NCBI GenBank assembly: GCA_041655735.1
Contig: JBBAEV010000022.1
Span: forward strand, 1-16,133
DNA from: JBBAEV01 sp041655735
GTDB taxonomy: Bacteria; Bacillota_I; Bacilli_A; RF39; UBA660
Direction of reading: 5' to 3'
Length of the DNA: 16,133 bases
The position numbers and the translations under genes are program-made. A model generated the notes under the pieces. The model saw nothing but the letters and a program-made list of their open reading frames with translations, was not told the origin of the DNA and searched no databases. This document shows positions 6,045 through 14,176 of the stretch, piece after piece. Within the stretch, counting starts at the first letter, position 1. Each line of letters starts with the position of its first letter.

Positions 6045-6857
6045 ATGAAACTAATAATAAAAGATCTTAAAGTTAATGTTGATAAAAAGGAAATACTAAA
6101 AGGTATTGATTTAAATATAGAAAGCGGAGAAGTACATGTGGTAATGGGGCCTAATGGTAGTGGTAAATCTACTCTTGCTAATGCGATAATGGGCCATCCT
6201 GATTATAAAGTTAAGGGTAGTATAGAATATAATAATAAAGACTTATTATCTTTGGAAGTAGATGAAAGAGCTAAACTTGGTATTTTTCTTTCTATGCAAA
6301 ATCCTTTAGAAATAGAAGGTGTATCTAATGCTGATTTTTTAAGAACGGCTATTAATAATAGAAATAGAGGTATTAATTTATATGAATTTATAAAGAAATT
6401 GGATAGTTCTATTGAAGAATTAAAGATGCATAAAGATATGATCCATAGATCTATTAATAAAGGTTTTTCTGGTGGAGAAAAAAAACGTAATGAAGTACTT
6501 CAAATGAAGATGTTAAGTCCATCTTTTGTAATATTAGATGAGATAGATTCTGGTCTTGATGTAGATAGTTTAAGTGTAGTAGGAGACAATATAAATAAAT
6601 TATTAAAAGAAAATAAAGATATGTCTTTATTAATAATTACCCATTATCCTAGACTTTTGAAATATATTAAACCTAATTATGTTCATATTATTATGAATGG
6701 TAGAATAGTTAAATCAGGTAATTATGAATTAGCTTTGGAAATAGAACAAAAAGGGTATGATTTTATTAAAAAAGAACTGGATATTAATGATAAAAAAAAG
6801 ATAAATAAAACATCAATAGGGACTTGTGTTATAAGAAAGGGTCTTACTGATGAATAA
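6045..6857 (+). CDS. sufC: Fe-S cluster assembly ATPase SufC
   Basis: The 270-residue protein is an ABC ATPase of the SufC type: Walker A GPNGSGKS (35-42), Q-loop Gln85 in SMQNP, signature FSGGEKKR (141-148), Walker B VILDEIDSGLD (162-172) and H-loop His200. The DEIDSGLD form, in place of DEPTSALD, is typical of SufC. It powers the SufBCD scaffold on which Fe-S clusters are built. Start ATG 6045 follows GGAG (6032-6035); an in-frame ATG 22 codons upstream has no ribosome binding site and lies over promoter sequence. The C-terminal 20 residues extend a little beyond common SufC ends. The last codons overlap sufD by 8 bases. Confidence 0.95.
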   Translation: MKLIIKDLKVNVDKKEILKGIDLNIESGEVHVVMGPNGSGKSTLANAIMGHPDYKVKGSIEYNNKDLLSLEVDERAKLGIFLSMQNPLEIEGVSNADFLRTAINNRNRGINLYEFIKKLDSSIEELKMHKDMIHRSINKGFSGGEKKRNEVLQMKMLSPSFVILDEIDSGLDVDSLSVVGDNINKLLKENKDMSLLIITHYPRLLKYIKPNYVHIIMNGRIVKSGNYELALEIEQKGYDFIKKELDINDKKKINKTSIGTCVIRKGLTDE

Positions 6858-7572
6858 TATATTAATAGAAAAAGAAAAAGTAATAAATATTAAAGATAAT
6901 AGTAATTTATTTATAGAAACAAATGAAATGAAGGATATTATTATTGGAAACAATTGTAACATAGTGATTAACATAATAGATATTAGTAGTAAATTAAAAG
7001 TTAATTATAATATTACTATAAATGATAATAGTGTATTAACTATTATTAGAGGATGTTTATTTACTGGTGTAGAAGAAAATATAAAAATAATGTTAAAGGG
7101 TGTAAATAGTAAGATAGAGTATAAATTTGTTAGTTTTGTTAAAGGGAATGCTTTATATAATATTGAATGTGATCATTTAAATAATAATACTATTAGTAAT
7201 ATTATTTGTAATGGAGTAAGTGTTAGAAATTATTCATTAAAATTTAATATTATAAGTGAGGTAGAAAAAGGAATAAAAGGTTGTAGTATAAATCAAGTTA
7301 GTAAAATTAGAGTTTTTGGTGATGGTAAATGTGAGGCTAATCCTATATTAAAAATAGGAGAAATGGACACAATGGCTCATCATGCCACAAGTATTGGAAG
7401 GTTTAGTGATGAAGAATTATTTTATTTAAAATCAAGGGGTCTAAATCATACAGAGGCAGTTAAACTTTTAATAGGTGGGTTTTTTAATGAGATTATTAAT
7501 GATTTTAATGAAAAATCAAGAAAAAAGTTTTTATCTTTAATGGATAGTGAGGTGAAGGGAATTGAATATTAG
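6850..7572 (+). CDS. sufD: Fe-S cluster assembly protein SufD, short form
   Basis: The 240-residue protein ends with a clear SufB/SufD core: KCEANPILKIGEMD (160-173), AHHATSIGRF (176-185), then EELFYLKSRGL and the helix TEAVKLLIGGFFNEI. The paired His177/His178 corresponds to the conserved histidine of SufD used at the SufB-SufD interface. The preceding part is a repetitive beta-rich stretch that fits the SufD beta-helix. Typical SufD proteins have about 400-440 residues, so most of the N-terminal helical domain is missing. No frameshift or upstream in-frame extension explains this, because ATG 6850 sits over the end of sufC and follows AAAGGG. It overlaps sufC and sufS, suggesting translational coupling. 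Confidence 0.85.
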   Translation: MNNILIEKEKVINIKDNSNLFIETNEMKDIIIGNNCNIVINIIDISSKLKVNYNITINDNSVLTIIRGCLFTGVEENIKIMLKGVNSKIEYKFVSFVKGNALYNIECDHLNNNTISNIICNGVSVRNYSLKFNIISEVEKGIKGCSINQVSKIRVFGDGKCEANPILKIGEMDTMAHHATSIGRFSDEELFYLKSRGLNHTEAVKLLIGGFFNEIINDFNEKSRKKFLSLMDSEVKGIEY

Positions 7573-8755
7573 AAATGATTTTCCTATGCTTACTAAAGAC
7601 ATTATTTATTTTGATAATGCCGCAACCACTTATAAACTAAAAGAGGTTATTAATGCGGTCGTTGATTATTATGAAAATTATAGTGCTAATGCGCATAGGG
7701 GAGATTATGATATTAGTCTAAAAGTAGATACTGTTTATGAAGGTGTAAGGGATAAAGTAAAAATTTTTATTAATGCAGATAATACAAAAGAAATCATATT
7801 TACTAGTGGTACTACAATGTCTTTAAATATGATTGTTTTTGGTTTTTTTAAAGATTATTTAAATAAAGATGATGAAGTATTAATTACTAAAAGTGAACAT
7901 GCTTCTAATGTGCTTCCTTGGTATGAATTAAGTAAAGAAAAGGGTATAAAAATTAATTATATTAAATTAAATAAAGAATTAGAAGTTACTTTAGATAGCG
8001 TAAAGAGTAGTATTACTCCTAAAACTAAAGTAATATCTATTGCTCATATTACTAATGTTATTGGTGATGTTAGGCCTTTAAAAGAAATAATAGAATATGC
8101 TCATAAAAATAATATATTAGTAGTAGTAGATGGGGCTCAAAGTATATCACATATGAAGATAGATGTTAAAGATTTAGATGTTGATTTCTTTGTCTTTTCG
8201 GGCCATAAAATGTATGGGCCTACTGGTATTGGAGTACTTTATGGTAAATATGATTTATTAGATAAATTAAAACCTATATTTTATGGTGGAGGAATGAATA
8301 CTAGTTTTACCTCTAACCAAGAAACTAGTTATAAAGAATTACCACTTAGATTAGAAGCAGGGACACAAAATATTGAAGGCGTTATTGGTTTAGGCGCGTC
8401 AATTGATTATTTAAATAAAATTGGATTGGATAATATTTATAATTATGAATTAGGGTTAAAAAGATATGCGGTAGATAAATTAAAATTACTTCCTAATATT
8501 ATAGTGTATAATGAAAATACAGATAGTAATATTGTTGTATTTAATGTTAAGAACATCTTTGCGGAAGATACATCAAGATATTTAAATAAATATAATATAT
8601 GTATTAGGTCAGGAAGTCATTGTGCTAAGATATTAAGTGATGAGTTAGGAATAAAAAACACTTGTCGCATGAGTTTATGTTTATATAATACTAAAGAAGA
8701 AATAGATCGCTTAATAGAAGTATTAGATAAAGATATAATAAAAGAAATATTATAG
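7562..8755 (+). CDS. sufS: Cysteine desulfurase SufS (TTG start)
   Basis: The 397-residue PLP enzyme takes sulfur from cysteine for cluster assembly. Visible hallmarks are IYFDNAATT (15-23), TSGTT (81-85), SEHASNVLPW with His113, VVDGAQS (188-194; Asp190, Gln193), the PLP lysine in FSGHKMYGPTG (Lys216) and the catalytic Cys354 in IRSGSHCA, which replaces the common GHHCA. It belongs to the group II (SufS) desulfurases, which need SufU or SufE. The only fitting start is TTG at 7562, preceded by GAGGTGA (7549-7555). The next in-frame ATG is nine codons in and would remove conserved sequence. The gene overlaps the end of sufD by 11 bases. Confidence 0.94.
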   Translation: MNIRNDFPMLTKDIIYFDNAATTYKLKEVINAVVDYYENYSANAHRGDYDISLKVDTVYEGVRDKVKIFINADNTKEIIFTSGTTMSLNMIVFGFFKDYLNKDDEVLITKSEHASNVLPWYELSKEKGIKINYIKLNKELEVTLDSVKSSITPKTKVISIAHITNVIGDVRPLKEIIEYAHKNNILVVVDGAQSISHMKIDVKDLDVDFFVFSGHKMYGPTGIGVLYGKYDLLDKLKPIFYGGGMNTSFTSNQETSYKELPLRLEAGTQNIEGVIGLGASIDYLNKIGLDNIYNYELGLKRYAVDKLKLLPNIIVYNENTDSNIVVFNVKNIFAEDTSRYLNKYNICIRSGSHCAKILSDELGIKNTCRMSLCLYNTKEEIDRLIEVLDKDIIKEIL

Positions 8756-8763
8756 GGGGTATT

Positions 8764-9192
8764 ATGGATAGTAATATTAAAAGACAAATCATGTTAGAAA
8801 ATTATACTAATCCTATGGGTAAAGGTTTAGTTGATGATAATTCTTATGTAACAATAAGGGCTAATAATGAATCTTGTATTGATGATATTAATCTACAAAT
8901 AAAAATAAATAATAGTATAATAGAAGATATTAGATTTGATGGTGAAGCATGTGCGATTAGTACTAGTACAACATCAGTTATGATAAAGTTATTAAAAGGT
9001 AAAACTATTGAAGAAGCAAAGAATATCATTAACAATTACGAAGATATGATTAATGAAAAAGAATATAGTGAGGATATATTAGAAGAGGCTAATATATATG
9101 ATGAAATATATAAACAACCTAATAGAATTAAATGTGCTTTACTTCCGTGGAAGGCTATTAAGGAGATATTTAATAAGTTATATATTGACTAA
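8764..9192 (+). CDS. sufU: Zinc-dependent sulfurtransferase SufU
   Basis: The 142-residue protein has the SufU set of ligands: Cys38 and Asp40 (ESCIDD), Cys63 (GEACAIS) and Cys124 (RIKCALLPW). This matches the Cys-Asp-Cys-Cys zinc site of Bacillus SufU, so it probably accepts the persulfide from SufS by ligand exchange and is not a scaffold like IscU. The insertion between the second and third Cys is also of SufU type. AGGGGGT, overlapping the sufS stop, provides the ribosome binding site eight bases from the preceding gene. Confidence 0.94.
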   Translation: MDSNIKRQIMLENYTNPMGKGLVDDNSYVTIRANNESCIDDINLQIKINNSIIEDIRFDGEACAISTSTTSVMIKLLKGKTIEEAKNIINNYEDMINEKEYSEDILEEANIYDEIYKQPNRIKCALLPWKAIKEIFNKLYID

Positions 9193-9239
9193 TATTTATT
9201 TTATAAGTAGTTAGGGGTTTTTGAAAGAGAGGAATAAAT

Positions 9240-9416
9240 ATGGCGTTTTATCGTACTAATGGTGCAACAATAGTACCGCATAGTTTTGTTTCTGAGCCTT
9301 ATGGTACACCGATTAGAGATAATCCATCTAGAATAAGTTATAGCACTTTAGATCAAAAAAAGAGTGAGATAGAGGCTTATTTAAAGTATGTACAACCTAT
9401 AATAGATGCTGAATAA
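9240..9416 (+). CDS. Unknown 58-residue protein in the suf cluster
   Basis: A small gene with ATG at 9240, a good ribosome binding site (AGAGAGGA, 9226-9233) and a TAA stop at 9414-9416. It reads MAFYRTNGATIVPHSF, then a Gly/Pro-containing stretch (SEPYGTPIRDNPSR) and a C-terminal helix (LDQKKSEIEAYLKYVQPI). It has no Cys, no transmembrane segment and no signal peptide, so it is likely a small cytosolic protein. It lies 47 nt after sufU with no promoter I can see, and a terminator follows, so it should be the last gene of the sufCDSU transcript. I do not recognise a family. Its position suggests, but does not show, a link to Fe-S assembly. Confidence 0.7.
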   Translation: MAFYRTNGATIVPHSFVSEPYGTPIRDNPSRISYSTLDQKKSEIEAYLKYVQPIIDAE

Positions 9417-9456
9417 CCAAGATTAAATGTTCGTGGAGCTATGGTTAAAAAATAAT

Positions 9457-9482
9457 AACTATTATGTAAATAATAGTTTTTT
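9457..9482 (+). terminator. Terminator between the suf operon and sufB
   Basis: AACTATTAT pairs perfectly with ATAATAGTT (9 bp, loop GTAA) and continues into a T-run. It separates sufCDSU plus the small gene from sufB, or attenuates readthrough. Confidence 0.7.
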
Positions 9483-9503
9483 ATTGGGTATTACTAAATA
9501 TTT

Positions 9504-9512
9504 TGTTATACT
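9504..9512 (+). promoter_or_regulatory. Extended -10 promoter of sufB
   Basis: TGTTATACT ends 19 nt before the ATG at 9532. It supports that start against the in-frame ATG at 9427, which lies upstream of both the terminator and this box. Confidence 0.55.
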
Positions 9513-9531
9513 AGAATTAGCTGGTGATAAT

Positions 9532-10845
9532 ATGGAAAAACTAGGATTTGGAATAAATGAAGATATTATTAGAGAAATATCTAGTTTGAAGAATGAACCA
9601 AAATGGATAACAAATTTTAGATTAAAAGCCTATAAATCTTTTATTAATATAGATATGCCTAAGTTTGGTCCTAAAATAGATATTGATTTTTCTAAGATAA
9701 GATATTTTTATAGAATAGATGATGTTGTTCATAATAATTGGGATGATGTTCCTAAGAAGATAAAAGATACTTTTAAAAAACTTGGTATTCCTAAAGCAGA
9801 ACAAAAATTTCTCGCAGGAGTTTCGACACAATTTGAAAGTGAAGTAATTTATCATAATATGATAAAAGAGTTGGAAGATAAAAATATTATATTTGTAGAT
9901 ACTGATACTGCTATAAGAAAGTATCCCGGTTTATTTAAAAAATATTTTAATAAGTTAGTAAGATATGATGAAAATAAATTTGCGGCATTAAATGGGGCAT
10001 GTTTTAGTGGTGGAACATTTATATATATACCACCTAATACTAAATTAGATAGGCCACTTCAAAGTTATTTTCGTATTAATTCTAAAAATATGGGACAATT
10101 TGAAAGAACGATTATCGTAGTAGATGAAGATAGTGAAGTACATTATATAGAAGGATGTACAGCTCCTACTTATACTGAAGACGCTTTACATGCCGCAGTA
10201 GTAGAAATATATGTAGGGAAAAATAGTAAGTGTCGTTATACGACTATTCAAAATTGGTCCGACAATGTATATAATTTAGTAACTAAAAGAGCAACAGTAG
10301 AATCTAACGGTTTAATGGAGTGGATTGATGGTAATATTGGTTCTAAGGTCACAATGAAATATCCTGCTTGTATATTAAAAGGGGACAATTCAAGAGGAAC
10401 TTGTATTACAATAGGAGTTGCGAAACATCATCAAATTCAAGATACTGGTGCTAAAATGATACATTTAGGGAAAAATACTAAAAGTAATATTATTAGTAAA
10501 TCAATTGCTTCTCTTGGAGGGTCTGCTAATTATAGAGGAACAGTAAATATTGTAAAGAATGCTTTTAATAGTAAATCTAGTGTAAAATGTGATTCTATCA
10601 TATTGGATGACAAATCAAAGAGTGATACAATACCTAAGAATGCTATAAATAATGATTCATCTATTTTAGAACATGAAGCTACTGTTTCTAAAATAAATGA
10701 AGAACAACTATTCTACTTAATGAGCAGAGGTCTAGATAAAAACGATGCGACTAGATTAATTGTATTAGGTTTTATTGAATCTTTTAGAGAAGAGCTCCCA
10801 ATGGAATACGCTGTTGAATTAAATGCACTATTAAGAGAATTATAG
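9532..10845 (+). CDS. sufB: Fe-S cluster scaffold SufB
   Basis: The 437-residue protein aligns with SufB along its length: EPKWITNFRLKAY (22-34), AGVSTQFESEV (95-105), FIYIPPNTKL (163-172), HYIEGCTAPTY (204-214), IDGNIGSKVTMKYPA (265-279), ASLGGSANYRG (326-336), KCDSIILDD with Cys353, LEHEATVSKI (379-388) and EEQLFYLMSRGL. Cys353 and the Glu near 380-382 correspond to the conserved catalytic Cys/Glu pair proposed for cluster assembly. SufB is the scaffold subunit of SufBC2D. I start it at ATG 9532 because SufB family sequence begins there and a promoter box lies just upstream. In Bacillus sufB directly follows sufU; here a small gene, a terminator and a promoter intervene. The amidase gene follows after nine bases. 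Confidence 0.95.
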   Translation: MEKLGFGINEDIIREISSLKNEPKWITNFRLKAYKSFINIDMPKFGPKIDIDFSKIRYFYRIDDVVHNNWDDVPKKIKDTFKKLGIPKAEQKFLAGVSTQFESEVIYHNMIKELEDKNIIFVDTDTAIRKYPGLFKKYFNKLVRYDENKFAALNGACFSGGTFIYIPPNTKLDRPLQSYFRINSKNMGQFERTIIVVDEDSEVHYIEGCTAPTYTEDALHAAVVEIYVGKNSKCRYTTIQNWSDNVYNLVTKRATVESNGLMEWIDGNIGSKVTMKYPACILKGDNSRGTCITIGVAKHHQIQDTGAKMIHLGKNTKSNIISKSIASLGGSANYRGTVNIVKNAFNSKSSVKCDSIILDDKSKSDTIPKNAINNDSSILEHEATVSKINEEQLFYLMSRGLDKNDATRLIVLGFIESFREELPMEYAVELNALLREL

Positions 10846-10854
10846 GAGGACACA

Positions 10855-12192
10855 ATGTATAAGCGAAAGAAAAAAAAGAAATGGTTAATTTTTGTATTGT
10901 TAATAATAATAGGATTAGGAGTATATGTATATTTTAATTTTGATGAAATAAAAGATAGAATAATTCCTGAAGAAAAATATTTTCCTTTATTGGAAGATAC
11001 AATAGGAAAAGTAGATGTTTTTACTCGTTATGGAAGGTATTTTAATATATCAGGAAATTTAGATGGTATATATACTGATGTATATGATGTTAAATTAGTA
11101 TTAAATAATAAAGATGGAGATAGTGAATATAAATTAAATTATATTATTGGTACTAATAATATTGTTTTTAGTACCAATGAAAAGATAAATGAAGGCATTA
11201 TATTAGATGGTATTAATATAGGAGAATATTATATCCTTTTAAAGATTATATATACCGATGAAACTTATAAATATTATTCTTTGGAGAATGCTTCTAATTA
11301 TGAAAATATTGATTATTATACTATGACTAAAAATAATAAAAATAATTATATAACAATAGATTTTAAAAAAGAAAATAAGGGATCTAAAGAAAAAACAGAA
11401 GAACAATCAATACCTGTTTTTAAGATAAAGGTAGTAGAAAAGGAACTTCCTTCAGAAATATATGATATAGTAATAGACCCAGGACATGGCGGAATAGATC
11501 CAGGTGCAGTAAATGGTCATATTCATGAATCTAAATTAGTATTAGGGATAGCTTTAGATCTTAAGGACGAATTTGAAAAATTAGGATATAAAGTAATGCT
11601 TACTAGAACAGGGGATTATGATCCTGGGACTAAGAAAATGGATCCTTATAGTGAAGGGGGAAGAGCAATTACGCCTAATGATGCGAAGGCTAAATATTTA
11701 TTTTCTATTCATTTAAATAGTGATTACTATCCTGTGTCAAAAGGTGGGGTAGAAATGTATATAGCACCTAATATGGATACTACTCTCGCAAAATTATTTG
11801 CGGATAGGATAGTTCAATACGCAAATACCAACTTATCTCCTAAGGATAGTTATAAGGTATTAGAAGGAGTATATATTAGGGGTTTCTTAAAAGGGGAACT
11901 TCGTAGTATGGAAAATGATGCTAAAAAGTATGGTTATACAATGTACAATATAACTGAAGATACGCCTTATTATTATATGCTTAGGGAAACAGGGGGAATA
12001 ATTACAGGGGCATATGTAGATGGTAGAAATTCTTTTTATAGTAGGAATAAATATTATGATGTAAATTTTGGAGTGGAAAGTTATATTTTTGAACTTGGTT
12101 ATATTATTAATAATGTTGATTTAAAAAATATACAAGATAATAAAAATGGTTATATAAAAGGAATAATAGAAGCGTTTAAAGAGGGGATATAA
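10855..12192 (+). CDS. Membrane-anchored N-acetylmuramoyl-L-alanine amidase (Amidase_3)
   Basis: The 445-residue protein has a basic N-terminus (KRKKKKKW) and one transmembrane helix (about 10-27), then an extracellular linker region of about 170 residues without a clear domain. An Amidase_3 catalytic domain follows from about 202. Zinc ligands are His211 (DPGHGG), Glu225 (HESKL) and His286 (FSIHLNSD); the catalytic Glu is Glu413 in SYIFELGYI. It should cleave the amide between MurNAc and the stem peptide on the outer face of the membrane. The signal has no cleavage site, so it is probably anchored. The ribosome binding site TAGGAGG overlaps the sufB stop, so the two are probably co-transcribed although functionally unrelated. 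It resembles CwlD/AmiC-type enzymes; a sporulation-specific role cannot be told from sequence. Confidence 0.9.
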   Translation: MYKRKKKKKWLIFVLLIIIGLGVYVYFNFDEIKDRIIPEEKYFPLLEDTIGKVDVFTRYGRYFNISGNLDGIYTDVYDVKLVLNNKDGDSEYKLNYIIGTNNIVFSTNEKINEGIILDGINIGEYYILLKIIYTDETYKYYSLENASNYENIDYYTMTKNNKNNYITIDFKKENKGSKEKTEEQSIPVFKIKVVEKELPSEIYDIVIDPGHGGIDPGAVNGHIHESKLVLGIALDLKDEFEKLGYKVMLTRTGDYDPGTKKMDPYSEGGRAITPNDAKAKYLFSIHLNSDYYPVSKGGVEMYIAPNMDTTLAKLFADRIVQYANTNLSPKDSYKVLEGVYIRGFLKGELRSMENDAKKYGYTMYNITEDTPYYYMLRETGGIITGAYVDGRNSFYSRNKYYDVNFGVESYIFELGYIINNVDLKNIQDNKNGYIKGIIEAFKEGI

Positions 12193-12303
12193 CTATTAAG
12201 AAAATGTCTAACTTTTATTGAATTACTTATGGTAATAATTGTTTAAGCTATAATAACTGGAATTATATTAACCACACAAGCATTTTCTCATAAAATATTT
12301 TAG
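12193..12303 (+). pseudogene. Remnant of a type IV prepilin-like (pseudopilin) gene
   Basis: In the frame starting at 12193 the translation is LLRKCLTFIELLMVIIV, a stop (TAA, 12244-12246), then AIITGIILTTQAFSHKIF and a stop (12301-12303). This is the class III prepilin N-terminus: basic residues, a cleavage position followed by L-T-F-I-E with Glu at +5, then a long hydrophobic helix. It lacks an ATG, has Cys where Gly is expected at -1, carries an internal stop and has no pilin body, so it is a decayed gene, perhaps once a competence or type IV pilus pseudopilin. Confidence 0.6.
12270..12297 (+). promoter_or_regulatory. Possible sigma-K-like boxes before the unknown gene at 12312
   Basis: AACC (12270-12273) lies 16 nt before CATAAAATA (12289-12297), fitting mACm-N16-CATANNNTA. 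The box ends only 14 nt before the ATG, leaving a very short leader that cuts close to the ribosome binding site, so I hold this weakly. Confidence 0.25.
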
Positions 12304-12311
12304 GTGAGAAA

Positions 12312-12803
12312 ATGAAATTGGAAGTATATAATAAAACTCATTTTTCTGTTTTTCTGAATAAACATTATTTAAAAGGTATTGATTTTAATAAGATGGTTAA
12401 TATTGAACCGTTTATTAAAAAAATAATTATCAACTTAAATAAATATTATAATTTAAATATGAATGGTTATTATAATGTATTTATATATGTAAATAGTTTA
12501 TATGGCATAGTAATTGAATTAATGAATATTGATGATGAATATATAAAGTTATTTAATAAAAAGATTGATATGAAAATAACTTTTAATTTAGATAGTGTTT
12601 TTTTATTTAATTCAAATGATTATTTTTTATTAAATGAGTTAAAAATACAAAAGAAAGAAATATATTATTATGAAAATGGTTTTTATTTAAATATTTTAAA
12701 TAAAAAAATAAATAATTTACTGATGATGAAGTTACTAGAATGTACTGAAATTATTTATGGAGATAAGGTTTATGAAATACTAGAATATGGGAAGAAATTA
12801 TAA
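12312..12803 (+). CDS. Unknown 163-residue protein
   Basis: The gene has ATG at 12312 after TTAGGTGAG (12300-12308) and ends in its own terminator. The protein is very rich in Asn, Ile, Tyr and Lys, as expected for this base composition. It has no signal peptide and no clear transmembrane helix; alternating hydrophobic stretches (YYNVFIYVNSLYGIVIEL, about 56-73) suggest beta strands, and a C-terminal helix contains LLMMKLLECTEIIYG. A single Cys lies in that helix. I do not recognise a family. It lies between the prepilin remnant and der, and a weak sigma-K-like promoter raises the possibility of a sporulation role. This is speculative. Confidence 0.75.
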   Translation: MKLEVYNKTHFSVFLNKHYLKGIDFNKMVNIEPFIKKIIINLNKYYNLNMNGYYNVFIYVNSLYGIVIELMNIDDEYIKLFNKKIDMKITFNLDSVFLFNSNDYFLLNELKIQKKEIYYYENGFYLNILNKKINNLLMMKLLECTEIIYGDKVYEILEYGKKL

Positions 12804-12820
12804 AATAGTTTCTTTTTTTT
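12792..12820 (+). terminator. Terminator of the unknown gene upstream of der
   Basis: AAGAAA and TAT pair with ATA and TTTCTT around an AAA loop with one mismatch, followed by six further T. The stop codon of the gene (12801-12803) is in the hairpin. Confidence 0.65.
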
Positions 12821-12859
12821 AGTTTTTCTTGTAAAATATAAATGAATTGAGGTGTCAAT

Positions 12860-14176
12860 ATGAAATTACCAGTAGTTGCATTAGTAGGGAGACCAAACGT
12901 AGGTAAAAGTACTATTTTTAATAAATTAATAGGTAAAAAAGTTGCAATAATAGAAGATACTCCGGGTATTACAAGGGATAGGATATATGGAACCTCAGTA
13001 TATAAAAATTATAAATTTCATGTTATAGATACAGGAGGAGTAGATATTACTAATGCTCCTTTTAATGATAAGATAAAAGTTCAAGTAGAACTTGCGGTGG
13101 ATGAAGCAGATGTTATTATATTTGTTGTTGATGGCAAAGAAGGGTTAAATGAAAATGATTATATTGTAAGAGACATGCTTAAGAAAAGTGGTAAGAATGT
13201 AGTAGTAGTAGTAAATAAGATTGATACAAAAAAAGCTGAAGAAAATAAATATGATTTTTATGAATTGGGATTTGATAGTTATATATTTATCTCCGGAGAA
13301 CATAATATTGGGATAAATGATATGTTAGATAAGATTGTTAGTTATTTTAAAAAAGTACTTAATGATAATTATAGCGATGATGTAGTTAAGTTTTGTTTAA
13401 TAGGAAGACCAAATGTAGGTAAAAGTAGTTTAGCAAATTCTTTATTAAATGAAGAAAGAGTAATAGTAAGTGAAGTTGCGGGGACTACAAGAGATGCGAT
13501 AGATTCGCCATTTGTATATGAAGGGATAAATTGTGTAGTAATAGATACAGCTGGGATAAGAAGAAAAGGAAAAGTTTATGAAACTACTGAAAAATATAGT
13601 GTTTTAAGGGCAGTAAAAGCTATTGATAGATCAGATGTGGCAGTAGTAGTAATAGATGCAGAAGAGGGTATTATTAATCAGGATATGCATATTGCAGGTT
13701 ATGCTAAAGAAGCAGGTGTTGGGGTAATTATTGTAGTAAATAAATGGGATTTAGTAAAAAAAGATGATAAAGCTATGAAAAAGTTTACTGATGAAATAAG
13801 AGAATCTTTTAAGTTTTTAAGTTTTGCGCCAATAGTATTTCTATCAGCGTATACTAAGAAAAGAATACACACTTTAATGCCTGAAATAATAAAAGTAAAT
13901 AATAACTGCAAAACAGAAGTAAAGACCAGTATGCTTAATAATGTTATTATGGATGCAGTAGGATTAAATCCTCCTCCTTCTTATAAAGGAAGAAGATTAA
14001 AAATATATTTTAGTCATCAATCAGGGATAAAACCTCCTAAATTTACTATTCAAGTAAATGATAAAGGATTAATTCATTTTTCTTATGAGAGGTATATAGA
14101 AAACAAATTAAGAGAGAATTTTAATTTAGAAGGCACTCCTATTATGTTACAATTTAAAAATAAAGGCGAACAATAA
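12860..14176 (+). CDS. der: Ribosome-assembly GTPase Der (EngA)
   Basis: The 438-residue protein has the tandem G domains unique to Der. The first domain has GRPNVGKS (10-17), the switch region DTPGITRD (33-40), DTGG (57-60) and NKID (119-122). The second has GRPNVGKSS (182-190), AGTTRDAID (207-215), DTAG (229-232) and NKWD (294-297). A KH-like C-terminal domain follows (about 345-433), with PPPSYKGRRLKIYF as its conserved segment. Der acts in 50S subunit maturation and is essential in most bacteria. Full length is normal. The ribosome binding site GAGGTG precedes ATG 12860; a -10-like TAAAAT at 12832-12837 may serve as promoter. In Bacillus, der lies a few genes before spoIVA, and that neighbourhood appears retained here, but gpsA is absent. 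Confidence 0.96.
   Translation: MKLPVVALVGRPNVGKSTIFNKLIGKKVAIIEDTPGITRDRIYGTSVYKNYKFHVIDTGGVDITNAPFNDKIKVQVELAVDEADVIIFVVDGKEGLNENDYIVRDMLKKSGKNVVVVVNKIDTKKAEENKYDFYELGFDSYIFISGEHNIGINDMLDKIVSYFKKVLNDNYSDDVVKFCLIGRPNVGKSSLANSLLNEERVIVSEVAGTTRDAIDSPFVYEGINCVVIDTAGIRRKGKVYETTEKYSVLRAVKAIDRSDVAVVVIDAEEGIINQDMHIAGYAKEAGVGVIIVVNKWDLVKKDDKAMKKFTDEIRESFKFLSFAPIVFLSAYTKKRIHTLMPEIIKVNNNCKTEVKTSMLNNVIMDAVGLNPPPSYKGRRLKIYFSHQSGIKPPKFTIQVNDKGLIHFSYERYIENKLRENFNLEGTPIMLQFKNKGEQ

Noticed and set aside
9427..9531. A 35-codon N-terminal extension of SufB from ATG 9427.
   Set aside because: The stretch covers the terminator and the sufB promoter and does not resemble SufB, which begins at 9532.
13699..13911. 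Antisense open frame inside der, and similar ones inside the PrsA, sufU, sufB, spoVIF and spoIVA genes.
   Set aside because: They mirror well-supported genes, lack ribosome binding sites and resemble no protein family.
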